DNA of 10,111 nucleotides from DATBWZ01 sp036514535 (GCA_036514535.1 DATBWZ010000017.1:1-10111); one strand, 5' to 3'. Numbered from the stretch's first letter, positions 1 through 6,651 are shown. Notes: generated by a model not told the origin, from the sequence alone. Translations and numbers: made by a program.

Positions 1-1
1 C

Positions 2-709
2 AATCCCTTCAAAAACGGCAGTATTTTGCTAAAAATTGATGATGAAGGCGGGAAATTTAATCTCAACATGATTACTGGAATGGATGGCTCCAGGAACGAG
101 AATATGGTGCGGCTTACCAAAAAATTGTTTGAAAACCTGGAGGTAAAGGATAGCGAAGAGATAACGAATAAAATCGCGGATTGGATTGATGGCGATCTTG
201 AGGGGGAATGGGAGGATGGGGCTAAAAATGCACAGATGGAGACGCTTACCGAGCTTGGTTTGCTGAACGGAATTGACTACCTTGAGTATATTAGGATTGC
301 CGGTGCGGCTCCTGATCTTCCTGTGTTTTCTACATACCTTACTGTGTTTCCCAGTAGAAGGTATGTTGAGGGTGCGCAGGCGATAAACTGGCAGATAAAT
401 ATAAACACAGCGCCGCCGCAGGTTATCATGGCGATTGTAAAGGATGCCGATGAGGAGGCTGCTAATGCAATTGTGAAGGATATAGAAAAACAACATATGG
501 GAAGCCCAAATGCATTTACGAGTTATCTTTCAGGCCTGGGATTGGAACTGGAACCCGGAGTTTCTGTAAGTGTTCGAAGCGATACATTTGCCGTAATTTC
601 CGAAGGAATTGCCGGCGGCGGCGCTGGCGGCGTATCATGCATAATCAGAGCAGTTTTTCAGAGGTATGATGACGGCAAAGTGGAAGTGCTTTACTGGCGG
701 GTGGATTAA
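2..709 (+). CDS. gspK: Type II secretion minor pseudopilin GspK, 3' part
   Basis: The reading frame is open to the left edge, so the start, prepilin signal and first part of the protein lie outside the window; TTG at 26 is internal. GspK is the tip pseudopilin of the type II secretion pseudopilus, in the inner membrane and periplasm, where it caps the GspI-GspJ-GspK complex. Counting from base 2, the visible 235 residues show family hallmarks: an acidic-then-Asn motif (DDEGGKFNLN, about residues 13-22), the conserved ADWIDGDLE segment (about 59-67), a TLTELGLLNGID helix, the ININTAP motif (about 132-138) that opens the helix-hairpin-helix-like part, and a C-terminal strand ending in VLYWRVD. 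A glycine-alanine run (GIAGGGAGG) sits in the last strands. No gspL or gspM follows; the next gene is convergent. The call rests on motif order recognised by eye. Confidence 0.88.
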   Translation, partial: NPFKNGSILLKIDDEGGKFNLNMITGMDGSRNENMVRLTKKLFENLEVKDSEEITNKIADWIDGDLEGEWEDGAKNAQMETLTELGLLNGIDYLEYIRIAGAAPDLPVFSTYLTVFPSRRYVEGAQAINWQININTAPPQVIMAIVKDADEEAANAIVKDIEKQHMGSPNAFTSYLSGLGLELEPGVSVSVRSDTFAVISEGIAGGGAGGVSCIIRAVFQRYDDGKVEVLYWRVD

Positions 710-745
710 TATTTTACATGCTCTCCCGTAGAAGCGCCGTATCCC

Positions 746-844
746 TCATTTTTCTTTTAACAGTATTTTTTTCATGCAGAAAATTGTAAGGATGAACAAT
801 CCGCCCCAGAAGATAGTAAGAAACATCCAGCCGAAAATGGTCAT
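746..844 (-). CDS. MetS-type small subunit of NSS transporter (32 aa)
   Basis: This tiny gene starts with ATG at 844-842, overlapping the TGA of the upstream transporter (841-843) in an ATGA arrangement, and ends with TGA at 746-748. The 32-residue product begins MTIFGWMFLTIF, has one hydrophobic span (about residues 3-23, containing FWGG) and ends in a positive tail (MKKILLKEK). Size, single span, Lys-rich C terminus and position directly behind a sodium:neurotransmitter-symporter gene match the small partner proteins of the MetP/MetS type, in which MetS is needed with MetP for methionine and alanine uptake in Corynebacterium. An AGGAG lies about 13 bases before the ATG, inside the transporter gene, so translation is probably coupled. 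The role as accessory subunit is inferred from context and architecture; sequence identity to known MetS was not tested. Confidence 0.72.
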   Translation of the reverse strand: MTIFGWMFLTIFWGGLFILTIFCMKKILLKEK

Positions 845-2400
845 TGTTCTGCGGTTCTCCTCTTCCATGCGATTCTGACAAGAATCAAATGAAAAATCAG
901 GAGCAGGATCATGAATATCCTCGCGATTGTTACCCCCGGACTTCCAGTTTTTACTATGTTTGGTAGTTCTTTATATGTCCAGGTAAAAAGGATTACAATA
1001 AGAAACAGGGGCGTAATGTATTTCGTTATGTAAAACAGGAAACGGGGGATTTTTATCTGGGCGCCGCGATTTATCTCGTTCCATGCTTTTTCTGCTCCGA
1101 ATATCCAGAAAAAGATAATGACTTCAAACAGCGCAAGCCAGACAAGCCCAAATGTTCCTGCCCAGAAATCCAGTTCATCCAGCGCACCCTTTAGGAAGAT
1201 CGAAATGTGCGCAAAGACAAAGAAGAATATTCCAAGGATAATAACCGATTTCTTCCTTGCCCATCCGAGTTCGTCCTCAAAAAATGCGATAGCAGGCTGT
1301 GCAAGGGCGACAATTGATGTAAGCGCAGCTAAATAAAGGAGCAGGAACCATATAAAGCCGAAAAATTCCCCCCATAATATTTTTGAAAATATCGCGGGCA
1401 TGCTGATGAATCCCAGCTGGAATGAGCCTCCGGTGATCTCCTTTATGCTTGATGCGCCAAAAAAAACGACAGCAGAGACGATCGCTATTGTGCCTCCCAG
1501 TATTACTTCTGCAACTTCGTTTAGTGACGTGACTGATAGTCCATTCAGAGCGATATCGTCGTCTTTTTTCAGGTAACTTGCGTAGGTGAGTATTGCTCCA
1601 AGCCCAAGGCTTAGTGTAAAAAATATCTGTCCCGCAGCGGCGAGCCAGATTTTAGGATTAAAAATTCCCGATAGATCCGGTTCCCAGAGGACAGCCAGTC
1701 CGGTTATAGGATTTTGTCCCTCTCTAACAGGGTCTCCAAGGGTGAGCACCCTGATAAAAAGTATTAATGCCATAAAGAACAAGGCAGGGATTGCGACCCT
1801 GTTTAGCTTTTCTATTCCTTCCGTAATCCCCTTTGACAATATCCACATTGAAATAAAAAGGGTAAATAGAAAAAAGGTGTAGGTGGATAGTTTGGGTGTC
1901 AGGAGAAAACCGCTGCTGCCCGTTCCTATGAAATTCGAGAGAAGGTCCTGATACGGCAACAGTACTTCTTTAGGGCTCGCATTCAGGAGTTGCGTTGCTT
2001 TCGGCATAAGCCCCATAAGTGAGGCCATGCTGTATCCGATTGTCCATGAGGCTATGTATGTGTAATAGGTCAATATCACCAGCGGAAGAAAAATGCTCAG
2101 AATGCCAAGATATTTTGCTGCCCTGTTCTTCCACAGAGTGTCAAACATTCCCGGAGCAGTGCCATGTCCGAGTATTCCGCCGTATCTTCCGATCCCCCAT
2201 TCAACCCACATGAGGGGAATTCCAAGTAGTAAAAGGGATATAAAATAAGGAATCATGAATGCGGAGCCGCCGTTGTTTGCCGCCTGAACAGGGAAACGCA
2301 ATAAATTGCCCAATCCGATGGCATTCCCCGCCATGGCGAGCACCAGCCCGATCCTTGTCCCCCAGTGCTCGCGATTATTATTGTTGTTATTTGTTCCCAC
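841..2400 (-). CDS. LeuT-type Na+:amino-acid symporter (NSS family, SLC6-like)
   Basis: Twelve-helix inner-membrane symporter that imports neutral amino acids with Na+. It aligns almost end to end with Aquifex LeuT as I remember it. With GTG at 2400 as start (519 aa) the landmarks are: REHWGTR at 10-16, TM1 unwound motif GNAIGLGN at 25-32, and gate residues R35 and D411 (LeuT R30 and D404). Both sodium sites look complete: Na1 equivalents A27, N32, T262, N294; Na2 equivalents G25, A358, T361, S362. E298 matches LeuT E290, the acid linked to chloride independence. In the substrate pocket, LeuT V104, F259 and I359 are replaced by I109, L267 and L366, while Y113 and F261 remain. TTG 2439 and ATG 2430 are possible longer starts, but they add a hydrophobic leader not expected on the cytosolic N terminus and lie inside the promoter-like element and a pseudogene tail. 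An odd run of six Asn (residues 4-9, AAY codons) precedes the conserved part. The preferred substrate cannot be fixed from sequence. Confidence 0.93.
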   Translation of the reverse strand: MGTNNNNNNREHWGTRIGLVLAMAGNAIGLGNLLRFPVQAANNGGSAFMIPYFISLLLLGIPLMWVEWGIGRYGGILGHGTAPGMFDTLWKNRAAKYLGILSIFLPLVILTYYTYIASWTIGYSMASLMGLMPKATQLLNASPKEVLLPYQDLLSNFIGTGSSGFLLTPKLSTYTFFLFTLFISMWILSKGITEGIEKLNRVAIPALFFMALILFIRVLTLGDPVREGQNPITGLAVLWEPDLSGIFNPKIWLAAAGQIFFTLSLGLGAILTYASYLKKDDDIALNGLSVTSLNEVAEVILGGTIAIVSAVVFFGASSIKEITGGSFQLGFISMPAIFSKILWGEFFGFIWFLLLYLAALTSIVALAQPAIAFFEDELGWARKKSVIILGIFFFVFAHISIFLKGALDELDFWAGTFGLVWLALFEVIIFFWIFGAEKAWNEINRGAQIKIPRFLFYITKYITPLFLIVILFTWTYKELPNIVKTGSPGVTIARIFMILLLIFHLILVRIAWKRRTAEQ

Positions 2401-2955
2401 TTTTATGAAAATTATATAAAAACACCCCATCAAGTGCAAGCGAAAAATTATACTTAAATGTGCCCGGCAAAACCGCTGTTGTTGAAGGTAATGATAATCT
2501 TATTGCTTTGAGATTGTAATGTTTCCCTTGATGTATTTACTCAACCCCAGTTCTGGCGATGAGACAGTATATCCAGTTGCTCCATCAATTTCATCCCATA
2601 TAAGCGTAAAACTACTATTGCTGAGGGTAACCTTTGCCGGCAATTGCGATTTGTCTGTTATTGCTTCCGAATCAAATGGAGAAGTAATGTGAACTGGCGC
2701 AAGAAATTTTACATTACTCATAGGAACACTTATACTTAACTCCCCATAAGAAGATGTTGTAACCTTAATGATATATGTGTCCTGATTTGTGAAATCACTT
2801 AGATTTTTGTATGAAACACTACATGAAACCCTCCCATATTTCTCGGCGTCCGGGGAAATAGGCGAAAAAGATTGATATAACATTAGATTATCAATATAAT
2901 AAATAAGTAAAGGAAATCCAGATTGATGAGCATACCCTTCAAGGAAATACAATAA
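2387..2955 (-). pseudogene. Truncated, frameshifted secreted Ig/FnIII-like protein remnant
   Basis: The longest intact piece reads 2952 to 2500 (150 codons from a TTG). Its frame is closed by TGA at 2958-2956 just upstream. There is no ATG, no Shine-Dalgarno and no signal peptide, although the sequence looks extracellular: beta-rich, polar, with a fibronectin-III/Ig-like signature (LIWDEIDGATGYTVSSPELG). That domain stops abruptly at TAA 2502-2500. In another frame the sequence continues sensibly from about 2530 to TAA at 2389-2387, with LSLPSTTAVLPGTFKYNFSL, which is what the end of such a domain looks like (Leu-Pro-Ser turn, Pro-Gly-Thr, alternating beta strand). The two frames together imply a frameshift near 2515-2540 and a lost 5' end. 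The tail overlaps the transporter start by 14 bases. The original function is unknown; a sequencing error could explain the frameshift but not the missing start. Confidence 0.55.
2411..2439 (-). promoter_or_regulatory. Sigma70-like promoter for the LeuT-type transporter
   Basis: On the minus strand TTGCAC (2439-2434) is followed after exactly 17 bases by a perfect TATAAT (2416-2411). The GTG start at 2400 lies only 10 bases beyond the -10 box, and no Shine-Dalgarno is visible, so a transcript from here would be leaderless or nearly so. A second TATAAT at 2452-2447 has only a weak -35 (CGGTTT, 2475-2470). The -35 box matches consensus only in TTG, so this is a prediction. Confidence 0.5.
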
Positions 2956-3005
2956 TCACAGTGACAGTATATGTATTTTATGGTAAATGGGAGGTGTTAA
3001 AATGA
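2907..3005 (+). pseudogene. Possible 3' remnant of a toxin-like ORF paired with DUF2283
   Basis: A frame open from 2907 (after TAA 2904-2906) runs to TGA 3003-3005 and overlaps the DUF2283 ATG as ATGA. It reads HTLQGNTIITVTVYVFYGKW and then EVLK. It has no usable start before GTG at 2961. The TVYVFYGKWE-like beta-strand ending and the overlap with a DUF2283 gene suggest the tail of a DUF4258-type partner, a pairing known for DUF2283 genes. It lies antisense to the 5' end of the minus-strand remnant, so only one of them can be genuine coding sequence over 2907-2955. This is inference from very little sequence. Confidence 0.25.
2989..2996 (+). promoter_or_regulatory. Strong Shine-Dalgarno deciding the DUF2283 start
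   Basis: GGGAGGTG ends 5 bases before ATG 3002-3004. An in-frame ATG at 2987 overlaps this element and cannot use it, so translation should start at 3002. Confidence 0.8.
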
Positions 3006-3205
3006 ATATCGTATATAACAATCAGACAGACCTTCTCTACATACGACTGGATGATGAAAAGCAAAATGTTATTAACAGGCGTGTTTCAGAAGATGTAGTT
3101 TTAGATATAGGAGAAAAAGACAGAATTATTGGAATTGAAATTCTCAATGCTTCAAAAGTGGTTGCCCTTGATAAAATTCTTCCTGTGAAATATAAAACCG
3201 CATAA
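3002..3205 (+). CDS. DUF2283 domain protein (67 aa)
   Basis: A small soluble protein that matches the DUF2283 family over its whole length. It opens with MNIVYNNQTDLLYIRLDDEK, the family's start (short strand, then D-x-L-Y-I-R-L), has a middle valine-rich strand (EDVVLDIGEKDRI) and the diagnostic IGIEILNASK near residues 42-51. The biochemical role is unknown. Family members are often encoded beside DUF4258 proteins in arrangements resembling type II toxin-antitoxin pairs, with the DUF2283 member as putative antitoxin. Here only a possible fragment of such a partner precedes it, so this may be an orphan. It sits alone on the plus strand between two minus-strand genes and next to a REP-like element, which fits an accessory insert. 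The start is set by a strong Shine-Dalgarno. Confidence 0.85.
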   Translation: MNIVYNNQTDLLYIRLDDEKQNVINRRVSEDVVLDIGEKDRIIGIEILNASKVVALDKILPVKYKTA

Positions 3206-3216
3206 TTCAATCCGCA

Positions 3217-3343
3217 GGGGCGGAAAAGGGACACTTCCCATATTTTGGAGAGGATATTAAAACGGGAACTATTTCCTAAGAAGGGCAGTCGGCAAAAGAA
3301 GAAAGGGAAAAATAATACGGGAAGTGTCCCCCTGTTTCCCCCA
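3217..3343. repeat. REP/MITE-like inverted-repeat element
   Basis: GGGACACTTCCC at 3228-3239 is repeated in inverted orientation as GGGAAGTGTCCC at 3319-3330; including the flanking ATATT/AATAC the match is 16 of 17. Outside these cores the arms stay G-rich and similar (GGGGCGGAAAA at 3217-3227 against the complement of 3331-3343). The core arms enclose about 79 bases, with a smaller GGAA...TTCC hairpin near 3264-3275. There is no room for a transposase. The outward GGGACAC ends resemble palindromes associated with IS200-type REP transposases (RAYTs), suggesting a non-autonomous copy; that link is inferred. The element fills the gap between the DUF2283 stop and the lipase stop, and read on the minus strand it could also act as an end-of-transcript hairpin for the lipase gene, though there is no T-run. 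Confidence 0.7.
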
Positions 3344-3351
3344 TGTGTAAG

Positions 3352-6300
3352 TTACTTCTCTGTGCAATCTTCATATGGTATGTCAATTTTGCACTGTGGC
3401 GACTGAAGGAGAATCTGGTAATTGTCAACTATATTGCAGTACCTGAAGAACAGAATTGATTGCATCTGCGCCGCAAGGGTATAATCAATCTCCAGAATGC
3501 TGTCAAGAAAGCGCTTGCCTCCGGCGGATATCTCATCTTCGCCCGTGTCAAGGTTAAGGTTGTTTTCGGTTCCTGAGGAATTAGTTGCAGCGCAGTAATT
3601 GTCATTGTTCGGGTCCGGATTTGTTTTGGGATCATAGGGCGACAGGGAAAAATCTGAGGTGCAGCCCCCGCTGCCATTCTCAAGGTAATCCGCGCATCCG
3701 TCCATTCCTGCATCCTCTGTCCCCTCCGGAAGGAGGAAATATCCATGGCTGTCTGTAAGATGCATTCTAAGCGCGGAAACCCAGTCCCCGCTGTTTTTCC
3801 GCAGGGGGGAAAGCAATTCCTGATTGCCGAAAATATTTGAGGTTGATTTAAAGTAATTGCTGTAATTATTTATCAAGCCTGCAATTGCCCCGCTGGAGAT
3901 GTATTCCCTCATTGTATTGTTGTCAATCAATCCCGCAGCCCTGGCAATGTTGATTCCGGTTGAAACAGGAACAATGGTATCCCCTGCATAAACCTGAACC
4001 AGCACCCCCTTTTCCGGGTAACCTGTAAGGGTTGAATTTCTGTAGCATTCGTTTATGGTTTCAGCGCCCCTTTTGCTCTGAGTGCAGGAGTGCTCCAGAT
4101 TGTTGTAATGGATTGCATAATTAAACGGGTCGCTGGCGTCAATAGCCATCTGCGACATCTCCATCAATTTCTCAAATTCAAAAGAATTTCTGCTGTAGCC
4201 CATTCCGCTTCTGTTGCTGTCAACCGCAATGCTCCGGACAAAAATCGCATCGCCGCTGCCATTGGTTATTTTAAGGTTTATTATGTCGGCTTCATCGGCA
4301 GGAATGTTGATCCAGAATCTCCCGTTCTCCGCAGCAGCGGCGCTTCTTGTTATGCTCTTTGTCAGGTTTGCAAGTATTACTGTGTTGCTGCCATTAAGCG
4401 GAGAAGATATAGTTGCGAAGGGCTCTTTCTCATTGTTGAATCTGATGGCAAAACCGTCATTGCCAGGGCTTCCAGTTATGACTGGACCCGCGATTTTTTT
4501 GAATATCCGCATGGTTATATCCGGGAGCGCGGACTTTGCCATTATGTCTGTCAATCCTCCGCCAGGGACATTTAATACGCTCCTATGGATGTCGGGTTCC
4601 ACTGCTGTGAGTATGCCTCCGAGGATTCCTCCCAGGGATTGACCGGAATAAAATACAGTATTGTTTTGTCCGCCTATATCTAAAATCCCGTCACCATTGA
4701 AATCCCCGTTGTTAAGACCCACCGGAGAATTGTACATAGCGCCAAGGTTTTTAATTGTTCTTACTAATTGCATCTGATCAACCACGGTCTGGCGCAGGTT
4801 ATCCCGTGTAATGAGAGGATCATAGGTGAAGAAGTCCCCGCCCGAATCAGGAACAGTGTCATTATCAGTATCGCTGGCCCTGCCTTCGCATGCCAGGGCA
4901 TGAATTAGTCCGTTGGAGATAAATGCGGAGATTACCGCCCTCCAGTTGCTCTCGCATACCTCTTTTCCCGATGCGTCGGTATAACATGTCTTTTCCGGGG
5001 GAATCGGAATACAAAGGGCTTCGGAAACCGGTTTTATAACTTCAGGTACAATAAATCCGGCCACGACTGCTTCAAAAGCTGTTTTGGGTATGCCGAATTT
5101 TTTTTCCATTGAGCTCTTCATCCCTTCCTCGCTTCCGCACAACCAGGAAATATAGTCAGCAGGGCCATGGCCAACAGCATCTATTCCTACAGTAGCAATT
5201 CCGTATTTTGCGAACCTATTTGCTATTGCAACTGCATCCAGCCGCGATTCGGCGTTGCCGTGACCGAATATCATCACCGGAAAGGGTTGTTTGTATTTAT
5301 CTGTTTCCCTGGGAATTGCGGCAAAGAATGTTACTTTGTCAGATGAAATTTCCGCCTGACCGGTTATAGGGATAATCTGGAAACCCCTCCCTTTATTTGA
5401 GATAAAGGAAGGGGCTTTATAACTGCCAAACACAAAATAATCCACAGAACTGAAATCCAGGAAATATGAAAGCGGAACGTCTGCGATGTCAGTGCCAAGA
5501 GTGGCGATGGCGCCCATAAAACCCTTGAGTGCTGCGGAGAGATCGTCAGCCTTAATCGTAAACGGCGATATTATCTCTCCGCAGCCGGCATTAAGTTTGC
5601 TTATGCTTGAGATCGCGGGCGGAAATAATTTTTCAAGGTAGGACATACTGCCCTTCCCGCTCATCCCCTGGCGGATAGTAAAAAGATCCCTTGTTACACT
5701 CTGGGTCGTGAATGTCCATGCAAAGGCTATCTGGTTGTCCTCAAATCCCAGACGGTTTATTATGGAAGGCGTTCCCTCCACAAGTTTGAGAATATCCCCT
5801 GTCTGCATGATGTGGTTTGTGTATGGGAATGGGGACTGAACGGTGTTTCCTCTGAAATCGGTTACAAACGACGTTAGCACAACAGCGTATTTTGTTTCCT
5901 CTTCCAGTGGCAGCAAGGGACGGAGGATTATTGTATAAACGCCTCTGTTTTCGTCTGGAATGTAAAATGGTTCAAGGGAATTTTTTGAGTAGTAATCTTC
6001 GGAAACATTAAAAGGATAGAGAATATTATCATAGGATGAGAGCGGATCGTTTTCAAAAAAGCTGAATGGTTTTATCTTCTGCGGGAAAACTCCGCTGCCA
6101 AAAGAGATTTTTGCCGGCTTTCCGAAATTTTCAGAGTTTTCATTCAGATTGATGACCAATATATTCCTGTCGGTTGCCGTATCCGGATCAAGTGGTTTGT
6201 CAAACGAAACAGTAATGGGAGCGGATATTCCAAACCCGTCAAGGGTATTCATTTCTCTCCTTAAATTATTTTCAAGTTCTGTCCGGGCATTAAGCGGCAG

Positions 6301-6525
6301 ATTAAGCCTCAGTTTTGTCGGAGATAATCCGTCGTATCTTGTTATCAGGTCATTCGGAAATGGAACAATGGGAAGTGGTTTTGCCCGGGGATTGAAGATT
6401 ACCATCGGTCCGCCGCTGTTATAGGTATAGAATATACCTCCTGGCGATGTTTTATCGCCGCAGGAAATAGCAAGAATTGCAATGACAAAAACAATTGCGA
6501 AAAAAAGGAGCGAAGCCCTTTTCAT
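3352..6525 (-). CDS. Large alpha/beta-hydrolase lipoprotein (lipase/esterase-like, Lipase_bact_N type)
   Basis: ATG 6525 gives 1057 residues starting MKRASLLFFAIVFV, a lipoprotein signal with a lipobox-like LAISC; Cys22 would be acylated and the protein anchored to a membrane, probably the outer one. Residues about 50-260 contain PFPNDLITRYDG and a strand-rich region (ITVSFDKPLDPDT) resembling the N-terminal domain of bacterial virulence-factor lipases such as VolA. The hydrolase core follows: oxyanion-side FGHGN (about 420-424), nucleophile elbow GQSLG with Ser630, acid candidate Asp849 in AGDTIVP, and His927 in DSHGYF. Aspartate-rich, calcium-loop-like stretches occur at about 552-560 (DTDNDTVPD), 608-616 (DFNGDGILD, just before the nucleophile strand) and 971-976 (DPNNDN). 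At about twice a typical lipase, it carries large inserts between core elements. The substrate is unknown; lipid or ester hydrolysis is inferred. TTG at 6561 is part of a -35 box rather than a start. Confidence 0.82.
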   Translation of the reverse strand: MKRASLLFFAIVFVIAILAISCGDKTSPGGIFYTYNSGGPMVIFNPRAKPLPIVPFPNDLITRYDGLSPTKLRLNLPLNARTELENNLRREMNTLDGFGISAPITVSFDKPLDPDTATDRNILVINLNENSENFGKPAKISFGSGVFPQKIKPFSFFENDPLSSYDNILYPFNVSEDYYSKNSLEPFYIPDENRGVYTIILRPLLPLEEETKYAVVLTSFVTDFRGNTVQSPFPYTNHIMQTGDILKLVEGTPSIINRLGFEDNQIAFAWTFTTQSVTRDLFTIRQGMSGKGSMSYLEKLFPPAISSISKLNAGCGEIISPFTIKADDLSAALKGFMGAIATLGTDIADVPLSYFLDFSSVDYFVFGSYKAPSFISNKGRGFQIIPITGQAEISSDKVTFFAAIPRETDKYKQPFPVMIFGHGNAESRLDAVAIANRFAKYGIATVGIDAVGHGPADYISWLCGSEEGMKSSMEKKFGIPKTAFEAVVAGFIVPEVIKPVSEALCIPIPPEKTCYTDASGKEVCESNWRAVISAFISNGLIHALACEGRASDTDNDTVPDSGGDFFTYDPLITRDNLRQTVVDQMQLVRTIKNLGAMYNSPVGLNNGDFNGDGILDIGGQNNTVFYSGQSLGGILGGILTAVEPDIHRSVLNVPGGGLTDIMAKSALPDITMRIFKKIAGPVITGSPGNDGFAIRFNNEKEPFATISSPLNGSNTVILANLTKSITRSAAAAENGRFWINIPADEADIINLKITNGSGDAIFVRSIAVDSNRSGMGYSRNSFEFEKLMEMSQMAIDASDPFNYAIHYNNLEHSCTQSKRGAETINECYRNSTLTGYPEKGVLVQVYAGDTIVPVSTGINIARAAGLIDNNTMREYISSGAIAGLINNYSNYFKSTSNIFGNQELLSPLRKNSGDWVSALRMHLTDSHGYFLLPEGTEDAGMDGCADYLENGSGGCTSDFSLSPYDPKTNPDPNNDNYCAATNSSGTENNLNLDTGEDEISAGGKRFLDSILEIDYTLAAQMQSILFFRYCNIVDNYQILLQSPQCKIDIPYEDCTEK

Positions 6526-6532
6526 TGTAGAA

Positions 6533-6561
6533 ATATTACCAGTGAAGGCTGCGAAAGTCAA
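6533..6561 (-). promoter_or_regulatory. Promoter for the lipase-like lipoprotein gene
   Basis: On the minus strand TTGACT (6561-6556, 5 of 6 to consensus), a 17-base spacer and TAATAT (6538-6533) are followed by 7 bases and then ATG 6525. The expected transcription start therefore falls on or next to the start codon. No Shine-Dalgarno precedes the ATG, in keeping with a leaderless message. Confidence 0.5.
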
Positions 6562-6599
6562 AAGATTTTAAAAAATATGCCGGTTAGATTAAATTTTAT

Positions 6600-6629
6600 T
6601 TGACAAAATTTTAATAGTTATGCCATAAT
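6600..6629 (+). promoter_or_regulatory. Promoter of the rplU-rpmA-obgE-proBA operon
   Basis: A perfect -35 TTGACA (6600-6605), an 18-base AT-rich spacer and CATAAT (6624-6629, 5 of 6) lie 22 bases before the rplU ATG. The predicted leader is short (about 15 bases) and carries AAGG at 6638-6641 as a weak ribosome site. The region is divergent with the lipase promoter on the other strand. Confidence 0.65.
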
Positions 6630-6651
6630 AACACATTAAGGTTTAAAGACT

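Noticed and set aside
29..496. A 155-codon minus-strand frame opposite gspK.
   Set aside because: It is antisense to a frame with GspK motifs and has no family resemblance or ribosome site.
710..745. Bidirectional terminator between gspK and the small transporter subunit.
   Set aside because: I looked for a stem in both directions and found no convincing inverted repeat, only a T-rich stretch.
2401..2439. Longer starts for the transporter (TTG 2439, ATG 2430).
   Set aside because: They would add a hydrophobic stretch before the LeuT-like N terminus, have no ribosome site, overlap a -35/-10 pair, and lie in the tail of a decayed gene.
4090..4642. Two overlapping plus-strand open frames of 140-160 codons inside the lipase gene.
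   Set aside because: They are antisense to a gene with clear domain motifs, overlap each other, and show no recognisable protein features.
6526..6561. TTG 6561 as start of the lipase.
   Set aside because: It would put 12 residues in front of a good lipoprotein signal peptide, and the TTG is the first part of a TTGACT -35 box.
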